NCBI RefSeq assembly: GCF_003086295.3 | Contig: NC_092053.1 | Location: 84,443,671-84,507,670, forward strand | DNA from: Arachis hypogaea | Taxonomy: Eukaryota; Streptophyta; Magnoliopsida; Fabales; Fabaceae | Direction: 5' to 3' | Length of the DNA stretch: 64,000 nt | Shown here: one piece after another, positions 10,896 to 22,848 of the stretch | How positions within the stretch are numbered: position 1 is the first letter of the stretch | How the letters are laid out: each line of letters opens with the position of its first letter | Made by a program: the position numbers and the translations under genes | Notes under the pieces: generated by a model | What the model was told of the DNA's origin: nothing | Seen by the model: only the letters and a program-made list of their open reading frames with translations | Database searches by the model: none

Positions 10896-12811
10896 TTTAC
10901 CCAATCTCAGGCAGCCCCTGGGTTAGCCCCGTACATGTCGTCCCAAAAAAGGGAGGAATTACCGTGGTTCCCAATGAGAAGAACGAACTAATTCCTACAA
11001 GGACAGTCACAGGATGGTGGATGTGCATAGACTACAGGAAGCTCAACGAGGCTACACAAAAAGATCATTTCCCCCTTCCATTCATGGATCAGATGTTGGA
11101 AAGACTCGCAGGGCACGCTTATTATTGTTTTCTCGACGGTTATTCAGGATATAACCAAATAGTGGTTGATCCCAGAGATCAAGAGAAAACCTCATTCACT
11201 TGCCCATATGGAGTGTTTGCCTACAGGCGCATGCCATTTGGGCTATGTAATGCACCTGCGACTTTCCAACGCTGCATGCTTTCTATCTTTTTAGATATGA
11301 TAGAAAAATTCATTGAAGTTTTTATGGATGATTTCTCAGTATTCGGAGATTCCTTTCCTAGCTGCCTACATCACCTTGCCTTGGTATTGAAAAGATGCCA
11401 AGAGACCAATCTGGTCTTGAACTGGGAGAAATGTCACTTTATGGTGACAGGAGGAATAGTCCTTGGTCACAAAGTTTCTAACCAAGGCATTGAAGTTGAC
11501 AGAGCCAAAGTAGAACTTATTGAAAAACTGCCTCCACCCAGTGATGTCAGGGCAATTAGGAGCTTTTTAGGGCATGCTGGTTTTTACAGAAGGTTTATTA
11601 AAGATTTTTCAAAGATAGCCAAGGCCTTCAGCAATCTCCTTGTATCAGATACACCATTTATCTTTGATGAAACATGCATGTTAGCCTTTGAAAATTTGAA
11701 AACTAGGTTGTCCTCTGCTCCTATCATTTCCCCACCTGATTGGAATTTACCATTTGAATTGATGTGTGACGCATCTGATTTTGCAGTTGGGGCAGTGTTG
11801 GGACAGAGGAAACATAACTTAGTCCATGTGATATACTATGCGAGCAAAATCCTTAATGATACTCAAAGAAATTATACCACTACTGAAAAGGAGTTGCTGG
11901 CAATAGTTTTTGCATTTGACAAATTTAGATCATACCTCATTGGTGCTAAAGTGATTGTTTTTACGGATCACACAGCACTTAAATATTTGTTTGCCAAGCA
12001 AGAATCAAAACCAAGACTAATAAGATGGATCTTATTGTTGCAGGAATTCAATATTGAGATCAGAGACAAGAAAGGAGTGGAGAACAAGGTAGCAGATCAC
12101 CTATCCAAGATTCCTCATAATGAAGGTGGAACACCTGATACAAGTGTGAACGAGTTCTTCCCTGATGAGCAGTTAATGCTAGTTCATAAAGCACCATGGT
12201 TCGCAAACATTGCAAACTTCAAGGCCACTGGGGCATTGCCTCCAGAGATCAATAAACATCAAAAAAGGAAGCTCATGAATGATGCAAAGTACTTTGTCTG
12301 GGATGAGCCATATCTATTTAAGAAGTGTTCAGATGGAATCCTTAAAAGATGTGTTTCGGAAGAAGAAGGACGAGAGGTCCTATGGAATTGCCACGGCTCA
12401 TGCTATGGAGGTCACATTGGAGGGGATAGAACTGCAGCTAAGGTGTTACAAAGCAGATTCTTTTGGCCCACCCTTTTCAAGGATGCCAAAGAGCTAGTGA
12501 AGAGCTGCAATGAATGCCAAAAATCTGGAAACTTGCCCAAAAGAAATGAGATGCCACAAAATTTCATCTTGGAACTGGAATTGTTTGATGTGTGGGGAAT
12601 CGATTTCATGGGACAATTCCCAACCTCATATGCAAACAAGTACATCTTGGTAGCAGTGGATTATGTTTTCAAGTGGGTAGAAGCTATTGCAACCCCAACA
12701 AATGATAACAGGGTAGTCATGAACTTCCTCAGAAAGAATATCTTTAGCCGGTTTGGAGTCCCACGAGCACTCATCAGTGATGGAGGGAGCCATCTTGTAA
12801 CAGACCACTAG
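10890..12811 (+). pseudogene. pol: Element B reverse transcriptase, RNase H and integrase N-terminal half
   Basis: The frame is open from 10772, but the first 40 codons are out of the original frame. RT motifs are [26 protein letters not shown] and the catalytic FMDDF near 11321-11335. RNase H shows [29 protein letters not shown] and [10 protein letters not shown]. The integrase zinc domain has the H/C residues in [10 protein letters not shown] and CNECQ, and the catalytic core begins with GIDFMGQFP and ends at ISDGGSH. A frameshift near 12795 brings a stop at 12809-12811, before the catalytic glutamate. Confidence 0.9.
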
Positions 12812-13473
12812 AAGCTCTTCTCCTACGATATGGGGTAAAACACAAGGTAGCCACACCCTACCATCCCCAAACAAGTGGACAAACTGAGATATCCAACAGA
12901 GAGCTAAAGAGGATTATGGAAAAGACTGTGGGTGCATCAAGAAAGGATTAGTCGAAGAAGCTGGATGATGCTCTTTGGGCATACAGAACAGCATTCAAAA
13001 CACCACTTGGAATGTCCCCTTATCAACTCGTTTATAGGAAGGCTTGTCACTTACCACTAGAGCTGGAATACAAGGCTCTCTGGGCTATCAAGATACTAAA
13101 CTTTGACAGCATTGCTGCTGGTGCGAAGAGGATCTTGCAGCTGCAAGAGATGGAGGAATTCAGGTCACAAGCCTATGAAAATACTAAGATGTATAAAGAG
13201 AAGGCAAAGAAAAGACATGACCTGCATCTTGCACCCAGGAGTTTCGAAAAGGGGCAGCGAGTACTCCTCTACAATTCCAAATTGAGACTATTCCCAGGAA
13301 AACTCAAATCAAGGTGGTCTGGACCTTTTCTTGTCACAAAAGTCTCGCCTTATGGACACATCGAAATCATGGATGAAGGTTCTGAAAGGACTTTTACAGT
13401 GAATGGACAAAGACTCAAGCATTATCTGGGCAACATGGGGGAAAGCCCCAGAATAAATTACCATCTCAAGTAA
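12799..13473 (+). pseudogene. pol: Element B integrase C-terminal half
   Basis: After the frameshift the integrase continues in another frame with [18 protein letters not shown] and [10 protein letters not shown], which supplies the catalytic glutamate. A TAG at 12949-12951 replaces what is probably a tryptophan codon. The C-terminal part (13012-13473) contains the conserved [16 protein letters not shown] block, [20 protein letters not shown] and the terminal [11 protein letters not shown]. This last region is the DNA-binding end of integrase. The stop is at 13471-13473, and the post-pol hairpin begins 41 nt later. Confidence 0.88.
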
Positions 13474-13483
13474 AGGAGGAACC

Positions 13484-13531
13484 GTCGAGCTAGCGATGAT
13501 AAAAGAGCGCTCTGTTGGGAGGCAACCCAAC
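13484..13531 (+). ncRNA. Post-pol hairpins of element B
   Basis: The main stem-loop is GTTGGGAGGCAACCCAAC at 13514-13531: a 6-bp stem with loop AGGCAA. A smaller one precedes it at 13484-13497 (GTCGAGCTAGCGAT) with loop GCTA. Both recur after pol in other elements with altered but paired stems. Confidence 0.65.
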
Positions 13532-15095
13532 TTCAGGTAGTTTCTTTTTCATCTTTATTTCAATAAGGATCACAAGTTGTTTCCCCTGTATTGCGAGAAG
13601 CTAAGTTTGGTGTTCCACACCAAGTCAATTCAAGAGTGAAAGTGTGATTCTAAGTTTGGTGTTCCACTAAAGACATTAATTAGAATTATACCCCATTCCC
13701 AAAACACGTTGTTAGCTCCAACCAATCAAGGGAAACCATTTAGATGTAGCTAGACTTTAGTAATAATTGTTCTGTTAACAACAAGATATGAGGTTCTCTG
13801 CATATATGCAATGTTTTATACTGGGCAAAGAACTAAGTTTGGTGTTCACACACCAAATTGAGTTCAAAAGCAACAAGCATACATGCAAGCTAACTATGTC
13901 TCAAGTGCTTTGGGGACAAGCAACTTTAATAACTTTGCAGGAATCTTATGAGGAAATGGTGCACCTTCACCCAAGGAAGTGAAGTAGCAAGGACTAAGAT
14001 GATGACAAAGAAAAGGCAACTAGACATCATCACCCGAAGGTTGCATTGTTACTTAATTCCATTATACTCAGAATTGTTGAAAATAGGAAGTCTGAATGCA
14101 CTTTTTATTAATAGTTACTCGCAGTTTAAACCTTTTTAAATTCCATTTTTTTTAAGTTTTTGTGTTAAAGAGGTCTCTGTGTGCTAGTCTCTATGTCACT
14201 GCATCGTTACTTTGCTTACTTGTATGTTTGTCCCTTTAAATCAAATGAAAAGAGAATGAGTGTTTTCAAAAGACCAGAGAGGAGTTCATACTATGTAGTA
14301 AGTTCCTGAATTTGTGGTGTGGTCATAAGTTAGCTAAGTTGGTTCAACCATAAGGTGGGAAGACAACTATCTGTCAGGAATACTATGCCTGAGACACACC
14401 CCATGAGACTGGTTAAATAAAAAGATCCTAATAAGAAAAAGGGAAAGAACAATAAAGGTTAAAAAATAAAAGAAAAAGAGTAAGCAATAAGGCTAGGCAC
14501 CAATGGTTTTAATCTTGAGACATGTGTCTGTGGTGCTCCTGTGTGAGGGATCTACTTGGATGAATAAGCTCTTAGGGGTGCCTTATCACTTGGTAACTTG
14601 GGTTAACTAACCCGGGATTATCAGCTGAAAGTCCACTATCAAGAGTAACCCTCACTACAGAGCATTTAGTAACCCAAAGAGGTGCTGGACACCAAGGTCT
14701 CAAGAAAAGAAAATAAATAAACTATGTGCCTGTAGTGTGTATGTATGGGGGAGAGACTTGAGCAGGTAAGTCCTTAGGGGTGCTTCAACACCTAGCACCT
14801 TGAACCAACTGGTTCGGGAGTGTTGGCTGAAAGCTTATCTTAAAGAGTTGCCCCCTTACAGAACACTTAGCCTAAGAACACAAATAAGCCCTGAAATAAC
14901 AACAAAAGGATCAATAAATAAAAGTTTCATGGGATGCAATCACAGTGAGTATTCTAGGACATGATAAAGGTCTAAAAGCCAGAAATGAACCTATGTTGCT
15001 ATGCATGAAACCACCATAAAACCAGGGACATGACTTCCACAAGAATGACTCGTTTCTCTTAGAATTCCTTTCATCATTCTCTTGTTCCAGTACTT
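13532..15095 (+). other. Element B 3' untranslated region
   Basis: No credible coding sequence is present. The motif AAGTTTGGTGTT occurs at about 13604, 13652 and 13834. A degenerate pre-PPT-type hairpin lies at 13907-13921. Two diverged blocks of about 200 bp around 14500-14690 and 14700-14880 repeat each other (same order of 'rest of clause' strings such as CCTTAGGGGTGCTTC-like text). Confidence 0.55.
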
Positions 15096-15129
15096 GCTTA
15101 GGGACAAGCAAGCTTTAAGTTTGGTGTTG
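15096..15129 (+). other. Element B pre-PPT stem-loop and polypurine-type tract
   Basis: GCTTAGGGACAAGC at 15096-15109 is the hairpin, with one mismatched pair at the loop side. It is followed by TTTAAGTTTGGTGTTG, which touches the first base of the 3' LTR at 15130. The position makes the latter the plus-strand primer region, although it is less purine-rich than in A and E. Confidence 0.65.
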
Positions 15130-17606
15130 TGATGCCAGGGCATTTTGGCCAGTTTCACTGACCTTTTCTTTACTATTTTTAGGGTAGTTTCATATATTTT
15201 TTTAGGAAATAAGCTACTTTTGGGTAGATATTCACTTACATCTTGATTCAAGCATACATTGTGCACTTTACATGATTTCATGAGGATTTTGCATAAATTT
15301 AAGGACAAATTGGATGTTGCACTTCCCATGACTTGGACTAGAACTTTGATGCACTTTATTGCTTGATTTTAGGACAAAGGAAGCAAAGAAGAACCACATT
15401 AGTGGCTACGTTAGTTACACTAACGTTAACACTAACGTGGAATGGGAGTAACTTGCAAAGTTAATGAGAAAAGTGATTGCCAATAACGCTCTCGAAGCCA
15501 TCATTACCCACGTTAAGAGTCACGTTAACTAAGTTAACGTGAACTCTAACGTGGAAGTAAAGAAATGGAGCCAACGTTAGTGACACTTAACATTATCACT
15601 AACGTTGGACCAGGATCATGAGTGGCCACGTTAGAGTCCACGTTAACTTAGTTAACGTGGCCTCTAACGTTAAAGAAGAAAAAGGGGAAGCCAACATTAG
15701 TGACATTCAACATTGTCACTAACGTTGGCCAAGTCACAAAAGGCAACGTTAACTTCCACGTTAACCTAGTTAACGTGGAAGCTAACGTGAAGAGACTAGG
15801 TGTCGACAACGTTAGTGACACTAAACATTGTTACTAACGTTGGCATGAACACACACTATCCCTAAGAAGCCACGTTAACTCCAACGTTAACCTAGTTAAC
15901 GTGGAAGTTAACGTGAATAAGAGAGGTGACACTAACGTTTGTGACACCCAACATTGTCACTAACGTTGGAAGGAGCCCACACATGCCACCATGAGCCACG
16001 TTAACTTAGTTAACGTGGAAGCTAACGTGGATAAGAGAATGATGAGCCAACGTTAGTGACACTCAACTTTGTCACTAACGTTGGGGATGGCTAGCATGGC
16101 CACGTTAGAAGCCACGTTAACCTAGTTAACATGGACTCTAACGTGGGAGCTAAGGGACACATTGGAACGTTAGTGACAATGTTAAGTGTTACTAACGTTC
16201 TCGAAGGTTGGCAAGCCTACGTTAAAAGAGCCACGTTAACTACGTTAACGTGGACTCTAACGTAGAGAAGGGGGAGGCTTCTCAACGTTATTGGGAAAGT
16301 TGAGTCCCAATAACGTGCGCGAAGGACAAGGAGGCAACGTTAGTGGCAACGTTTGTGCCACTAACGTTGAGGTTAACGTGGCTCTTACTTAGGTAAGGAA
16401 CGTTAGTGAAAAGTTGAATGTCACTAACGTTCTCGAACCCATATCTTCACTGAACGTTAACACCACTAACGTCCTGAGCTAAAATCTCTACCCACTCCAC
16501 ACTTTCTCTCTGCAAGTAAAGCTGAGCCCAATGAAGAAGAGAACTTTTTCAAACTCAAGATCCAAAGGCCCATACCCAAGACTTGAAGAATCAACTAGAA
16601 GAACAGAAGAGTAGTATATATAGGAGGAGCTTTGAATTATTTTAGAGAGTTGGAAAATAGAGGGAGCCTCTTGGCATAGAACTACTCTCTGTATTTTACT
16701 TTCTCTGCACTTCTAGTTTTCATGATGTATTCTCCATCCTTGTTTTCATTTTCCAGAGGTATGAACAACTAAACCCCTTTCATTGGGTTAGGGAGCTCTG
16801 TTGTAATTTAATGGATCAATACTAGTTTTCATTATACTTCTTCTATCTTTTCTCTTGATTTTACTTGAAAGCTTTCGATCTTCATCCAATTGGGTAGTTA
16901 TCTTGGAAAAGAAGCTATTCATACTTGGATTTCTTCTGAACCTTGAAAGAGGAAGGAAGAGATCAAGCTAGAAAAGCTTTCTCATGCTGGACCAAATTGG
17001 GTTTGGATGGATATGTGACTAAAATCCTCTCAACACTTGGTTTGGGAAATGCATGTGGTATAATCAGTGACCATACTTCATCTCTTCTCATGATCAATTG
17101 ACGAAGGAATTGGCTATTGATCAAGATTTGAGAGATTGAATTACAAGAAATTGTAATTAAATCACTTAAGATTGCCAAGGAGATCATTGAGTGCATTGAT
17201 TGAGGAAGAGATGGAAATGAAATTGATCCGGAGAATGCAACATCTCCTAAGCCCAATGAACCCCCCATTTCTGATCTTACACATTCTCTTTAATTTATGT
17301 TATTTACTTTTATGAGCAATTTCCCCATTCCCATTTAAAATTCTACAATTTACTTTCAATCATTTACTTTTAGCTCTTTAATTATAGCATTTACTTTTCT
17401 GTCAATTACCTTTCCGCCATTTTATTTTCTACAATTCTCAACTCAAATTCTAGATTCGCTCAACTAGAACATTCCTCTAATTAAAGTTGCTTGATCAATC
17501 AATCCTTGTGGGATTCGACCTCACTCTATTGTGAGTTTTTACTTGATGACAAATTCGATACACTTGCCGAAGGAAATTTGTTGCGAGACAAGTTTTCCGT
17601 GCATCA
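15130..17606 (+). repeat. Element B 3' LTR
   Basis: Matches the 5' LTR over its full length, including the palindrome array (15405-16480), the TATATATA box (16614-16621) and the CGTGCATCA end. It is followed by the target duplication AGTAT. One palindrome unit near 15995 is shorter than its 5' counterpart, a sign of slippage inside the array. Confidence 0.92.
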
Positions 17607-17611
17607 AGTAT

Positions 17612-19530
17612 ACCGTCCTATTTGAATGATACACATCCTAACTTACCTAAGCCAATCAAGGATTCAAATTCAGGGACATTCATGGTTTTTCACTTAGGGT
17701 TGGTGATGTGCTCTATTTAAGAACAAAAGGGTTTATCAAAGGCTCAAAATTGGTTAGCAATTGTAGATACAAGGGTTAAGGCTATTTGGGAGAAGTGACT
17801 ATTGAAATGATGGCCTCAATCATGTAAATGCATTCATGCACAAAGCAATGGACATATAGAATCAGACAAAGCAAGGATCACAATCATAGAGAGAGAGATA
17901 TGCACACAAGAATGGAAATAATGGTTAAAAGATGTAACCATGCAATAGGCTCAAAACTTTCATGCTTCTGTTCTTAGCTCAATCACTATATTCCAAAATA
18001 CATTCTTAAAGCAAGTTTACTGCAAAAATTTGGTAGGCCACCCAGAACACGGTTTCTTGGAATGAAAGTTATTGTTTTGACCAAGTAACTCTATAGAAAC
18101 TAACTGTCATGCAAAGGGTATTTACAAGCAAGACTAACTACACATGCAATATAAAAAGAAAAATAAATCCATGGGTATTGAGGGGAAGAGAATGTTACCC
18201 ATGGAGATCGGTCGAACGACCTCCCCACACTTTAGAAGTTAGCACGGTCTTTCGTGCTACAAATAATACGCAAGGGACGGTCGAGACCGGAACTTTCACT
18301 ATCCCCTTCATCAGAGCTTCCATCACTTGGGTTTGGGGTGGATGTGAACACTTGGCGTGCAATAATCAAGCAATGAGCAATTATGAGATACTAAACCAAT
18401 TTAAAACCCAAAATAGAACATCAATCATCACATAAACATCACACAATGGCAAAGGTTAGAGAAAGAATGACAAAAGATCTATTAATGCAAATTAAGCTCA
18501 AATTCAACATCCATGGAGAAATAAGGAAAAAGGAAAAAGAAGCAAATAAAAGCAAGAAACATCATCATGCAAGTAAAAGAGAGACTAAATAAAGCAATAA
18601 GAGCCATCTAACTAGAAGAAATAAGGCAAGGGAAAGTGGAAGTAAAGGAAAGTACGAAGGAACAAGGTTGAACTTTCTTTTGTGAGGATGAGAGGGAAAA
18701 TAAGAGAAGTGTAGTGCTACCGAAAAGAGTGGTTGTAACCGGTGAGTGGCCGGAGACAATGGTGGTGGATTGTGGAAGAAGAAGAAGAGAAGGGAAATGA
18801 TGGATGTAGAAGAAAAAGAAACTAAAGAAGAGAAAAGAGAATTTAAAGAAAGAGAAACGGGGCAGGCGCGAGGGTATTAAACTGATATGCGCAACCGGCG
18901 CGCGCGCGCAAGGTGCGCTGGCGCGTCGGTGTGGGTGCTAGCAGATGGCGCGGGCGCGTCAGTGGTGCGAGCGCGTGAGAGAGGTTGTGCGAGGTAGGCG
19001 CGCGGGCGCGCACCTTGCGCGGACGCGTGCTTGAGGTGTTTTGCCACTGGTGCGGACGCGCACTACGCGCGGACATGTGGGTGTTGGCACAAGGTTGGCC
19101 CAATTGTGGCACAACTCTTTGGTTCTTGTACCAGGGAGTTCACATATCGCCATCGGCACGCACGCGCACCGTGCGCTAGCGCGTCAGTGATTAATTTGCC
19201 AGAGTGCGCGCAGGTGGCATGTACGCGAATGCGTGAGTGCCTGGCGCGAGTTGGGCACGAAGTGGGCATAACTCTCGGGTATTTGGCCCAAGAGTAGAGA
19301 TTTGCTACCGGCGCGCGCGTACTTGCGCTGGCGCGTCGGTGCCCTTTTTCAAAGAACAATTTTTTGTTTTCTTTACTTTTTCACACCCTATCTACAAGAA
19401 CATTCTTCCTATCCAATAAAATCAGCAAGACTAACATTCCTATGCACTCAATCAATTATCAAAAAACTACAAAATTCTCAAGAAACTAAGAATACAAATA
19501 AGATGGTATAAACAAGGAAGATCTTACCAT
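17612..19530 (-). other. Element A 3' untranslated region, proximal part
   Basis: Continuation of A after B. It has no recognisable ORF on the minus strand. An AT-rich part (17612-18860) is followed by a CpG-rich repeat patch. The sequence CTCCCCACACTTT near 18223 is a second polypurine-type string on the minus strand, like the one at the 3' LTR. Confidence 0.55.
18860..19345. repeat. CpG-rich GCGCGNGCGC repeat patch of element A
   Basis: Short motifs such as GGCGCGCGCG, GCGCTGGCGCGTCGGT and GCGCGGGCGCG recur irregularly in a GC-rich island within otherwise AT-rich sequence. ORFs predicted here on both strands are low-complexity artefacts. The related motif CGCGTGCGCGCC lies in the LTR of the same element. 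Confidence 0.75.
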
Positions 19531-19548
19531 GGTGGGGTGCCTCCCACC
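19531..19548 (-). ncRNA. Post-pol hairpin of element A
   Basis: On the minus strand GGTGGGAGGCACCCCACC forms a 6-bp stem GGTGGG/CCCACC with loop AGGCAC. It lies about 43 nt after the integrase stop, the same distance as in elements B and C. The stem differs from theirs at the second pair but stays paired. Confidence 0.65.
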
Positions 19549-19590
19549 AAGCACTTTTCTTTAACGTTCTTAAGTTGGACGGTCCTTTTC

Positions 19591-20571
19591 TTAAGCTTCC
19601 TCTCTTCTTGGTGCATCCTCCAATATGTACACCTCTAGCTCACTTGGAGGCTTGCAACCATGATACCTCTTCGCTCTATGTCCATTCACCTTGAAAGTTG
19701 CTTCACTTTTGGGATCAAAGAATTCCACCACTGCGTAGGGCTTTATCTCCTTCACCTTGAAAGGTCCTTCCCATCTAGAGCGGAGCTTGCCAGGCATAAA
19801 TCGGAGCCTTGAGTTGTAGAGGAGGACATCATCACCTTCTTGAAAGTCCTTCTTCCAAATGTGATGGTCATGGATTGCTTTAGTCTTTTCCTTATAGATT
19901 CGGGCATTCTCATATGACTTGTTCCTCAAACATTCAAGCTCCTCCAGTTGTAGCTTCCTAGCTTCAGCCGCCTTGGCTAGATCCATGTTGCACTGCTTTA
20001 CCGCCCAATAGGATTGATGCTCAATATCCACCGGAAGGTGGCATGCCTTACCATAGACAATCCGGAAAGGGCTCATCCCTATCGGAGTCTTGTAGGCCGT
20101 TCTATACGCCCATAATGCATCTCCTAATCGGAGGCTCCAATCCTTTCTTTGTGGATTGACCACTTTTTCCAAGATCCTCTTGATTTCCCGGTTGGACACT
20201 TCCGCTTGCCCATTCATTTGCGGATGATAGGAAGTAGCAACCTTATGCGTCACTCCATAGCGCTTGAGCAATGCTTCTACCTTCCTGTTAGAAAAGTGGG
20301 ATCCTTGGTCGCTCACGATTGCTCGTGGCGACCCATAACGGCATACAATATGATTCCTTATGAAAGAAACAACGGCATTGGCGTCATCAAGGCGGGTAGG
20401 TACGGCCTCTACCCACTTTGACACATAGTCAACCGCTAACAGAATATATAGATATCCACTAGAGTTGGAAAACGGTCCCATAAAGTCAATGCCCCATACA
20501 TCAAATATCTCATAGAACAACATAGGTTGCTGAGGCATTTCATCCCTTTGGGATGCGTTCCCTGACTTCTA
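19591..20571 (-). pseudogene. pol: Element A integrase core and C-terminus
   Basis: The frame continues from the preceding pol part after an in-frame TAG at 20569-20571 (probably from CAG). It contains [13 protein letters not shown], the first catalytic aspartate; IVSDQGSHF, the second; and [11 protein letters not shown] with the glutamate. The C-terminal region has [33 protein letters not shown] and [11 protein letters not shown]. The ORF (315 codons from 20538) has no further stop. This part of integrase joins the cDNA ends to host DNA. It is closely related to but distinct from the integrases of B and C. Confidence 0.9.
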
Positions 20572-21762
20572 ACACTGATGGCAAGACACACATAACCGGT
20601 TAGCATCCTTGAATAAGGTTGGCCACCAGAATCCACAATCCAAAACCTTTTTAGCGGTCCTTTGTGGGCCAAAGTGGCCACCACATTCGGACGAATGACA
20701 AGCTTCAAGAATTGGTTGGAATTCGGATTCTGGGACGCATCTTCGAATTACTTGGTCCACGCCTCTCTTCCACAAGTGAGGGTCATCCCAAATATAGTAT
20801 TTGGAATCACTCCTCAACTTGTCCCTTTGGTTTTTCGAAAAGTTAGGAGGGAAGATTCTTGCAACCAAGTAGTTCGCCATTGGGGCAAACCAAGAAAAGC
20901 TAACCGACACAGCATGCAAACTATCCAATGGGAATGAGTCATTGATCAGAAATGGATAAGTTTTTAAATTCTCAATGTGGCTTAAATGATCTGCAACCAG
21001 GTTTTGAGATCCACTCCGGTCCCTAATCTCAATGTCAAATTCTTGCAAAAGAAAGATCCAACATATGAGTCTAGGCTTTGACTCATTCTTTGTCAATAAG
21101 TACTTTAAAGCTGCATGATCTGTGTATACCACTATCTTTGAACCTAGCAAATAAGATCTGAATTTATCTAGAGCATGAACAATGGCTAAGAGTTCTTTTT
21201 CAGTAGTGGTATAGTTGGATTGTGCTGCATCTAGTGTCTTAGAAGAGTAAGCAATGACATAAGGGAGTTTACCATCGCGCTGTGCAAGCGCAGCACCCAC
21301 AGCATAGTTTGGCGCATCGCACATTATCTCAAATGGCAATGTCCAGTTGGGACCTCGCACAATCGGTGTTGTGGTAAGAACTCTCCTTAGCTTTTCAAAA
21401 GCTTTTACACATTCATTGTCAAACTCAAAATCCACATCTTTTTGGAGTAGGCGCGACAATGGCAAAGCAATCTTGCTGAAGTCTTTGATAAAGCACCTGT
21501 AAAATCCTGCATGTCCCAAATACGAGTGGACCTCCCTCACGGATGAGGGGTGAGGCAAAGTAGTAATAACATCGACCTTGGTCGGGTCCACAGAAATGCC
21601 CTCATGAGATACTACATGTCCTAACACTATACCTTGTTGTACCATAAAGTGACATTTTTCAAAATTTAAGACAAGGTTAGTGTCAACACATTTAGCCAGG
21701 ACCTTGGCCAAGCTCTCTAAACAACAATCGAATGAGATACCATAAATGCTGAAGTCGTCCAT
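20572..21762 (-). pseudogene. pol: Element A RT C-terminus, RNase H and integrase zinc domain
   Basis: The frame begins with the catalytic MDDFSIYG and continues through [17 protein letters not shown] (RT thumb/connection). RNase H shows [35 protein letters not shown] and [10 protein letters not shown]. The integrase zinc-binding domain follows with [11 protein letters not shown] and CVSCHQC. It is in the same frame as the flanking pol parts, from which it is separated only by single stop codons. Confidence 0.9.
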
Positions 21763-22848
21763 AAAAACTTACAGGCAATTCTCCATTAGATCAGAGAAGA
21801 CACTCGTCATGCACCGCTGAAAAGTAGCGGGTGCGTTACATAGTCCAAATGGCATCCTTTTATAGGCAAAGGTGCCAAACGGACAAGTAAACGTGGTCTT
21901 CTCCTGATCTTCAGGAGCCATATGTATTTGGAAGTAGCCAGTAAATCCATCAAGAAAACAGTAGTGAGATTTACCTGCCAAGTGGTCTAGCATCTGATCG
22001 ATGAAGAGTAAGGGGTAATGGTCTTTTCGTGTGGCGGCGTTCAATCTTCTGTAGTCAATACATACTCGCCACGCATTTTGGACTCTTTTAGTGACCAATT
22101 CACCGTCGTCCTTCTTGACCATTGTGATGCCCGAATTCTTGGGAACAACTTGAACCGGGCTTACCCACTCACTGTCGAAAATTGGATATATGATATCCGC
22201 ATCCAGTAATCGGGTGACCTCTTTCTTCACTACATCAAGGATGGTTGGGTTGATCCTCCTTTGCGGTTGCCTAACCAGCTTGGCTCCATCTTGGAGAAAG
22301 ATCCTATGCATGCACTTGCGGGGGTCAATTCCCACAATATCCGCTACGCTCCATCCTATTGCTTTCTTGTACTTTCTTAGAACATCTAGGAGCTTTCCCT
22401 CTTCTTCACTTGAGAGCTCACTAGCAATAATGACCGGAAACCTTTGGTTATCCTCTAAGAAAGTATACTTCAGATGAGATGGAAGGGGCTTCAGTTCACG
22501 TTTTATCTCAAGATGAGGTTCCTTTTCATCAAGCTCATGGGACTCATTCTTGACAACTTCCTCTTGTTCATCATCTTGGTCATCCGTCTCTTCAACAACG
22601 GGGTAGCACAACTTGTCATGATCTTCTTCTTGCACTTCCGCTACCACTTCATCAATTACATCACATCGGAGCATGGAATGTTCTTCGGGAGGATGTTTCA
22701 TGGCTTCCTCTAAATTGAACTTGATAGTCTTGTCTCCAACCCCAAAGGAATATACACCGGTGAAGGCATCTAACTCGAATTTTGAGGTTTTGAGGAAGGG
22801 TCTACCAAGTAGAACGGAGGATGAGCTTCTATTTTCTGTTGGAGGCAT
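21763..22848 (-). pseudogene. pol: Element A protease end and RT N-terminal part
   Basis: Begins right after the in-frame TAA at 22849-22851 with the protease strand VLLGRPFLKTSKFEL. An acidic linker, the PLPSHLKYTFLED block and RT motifs WRVCIDYRRLNAATRKDHY, YCFLDGFTGYFQIH and [14 protein letters not shown] follow. It ends in an in-frame TAA at 21769-21771, two codons before the catalytic MDD region. Both stops look like single changes from glutamate codons. Confidence 0.88.

Larger units (their letters stand above)
5301..17606 (+). mobile_element. Element B: Ty3/Gypsy Athila-type retrotransposon, full length but inactive
   Basis: The LTRs begin TGATGCC and end CGTGCATCA. AGTAT is duplicated at 5296-5300 and 17607-17611. 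The order is 5' LTR, PBS, gag, protease, RT-RNase H, integrase, 3' UTR, polypurine-type tract and 3' LTR. The coding region has two in-frame stops and three frameshifts. By eye the first 240 aligned LTR columns differ at roughly ten sites, so the insertion is not very recent. No env-like ORF was recognised. Confidence 0.92.

Noticed and set aside
18843..19419. Several ORFs on both strands in the GCGCG patch of element A
   Set aside because: Low-complexity translation in five frames, no domain; GC-rich repeats lack stop codons by chance.
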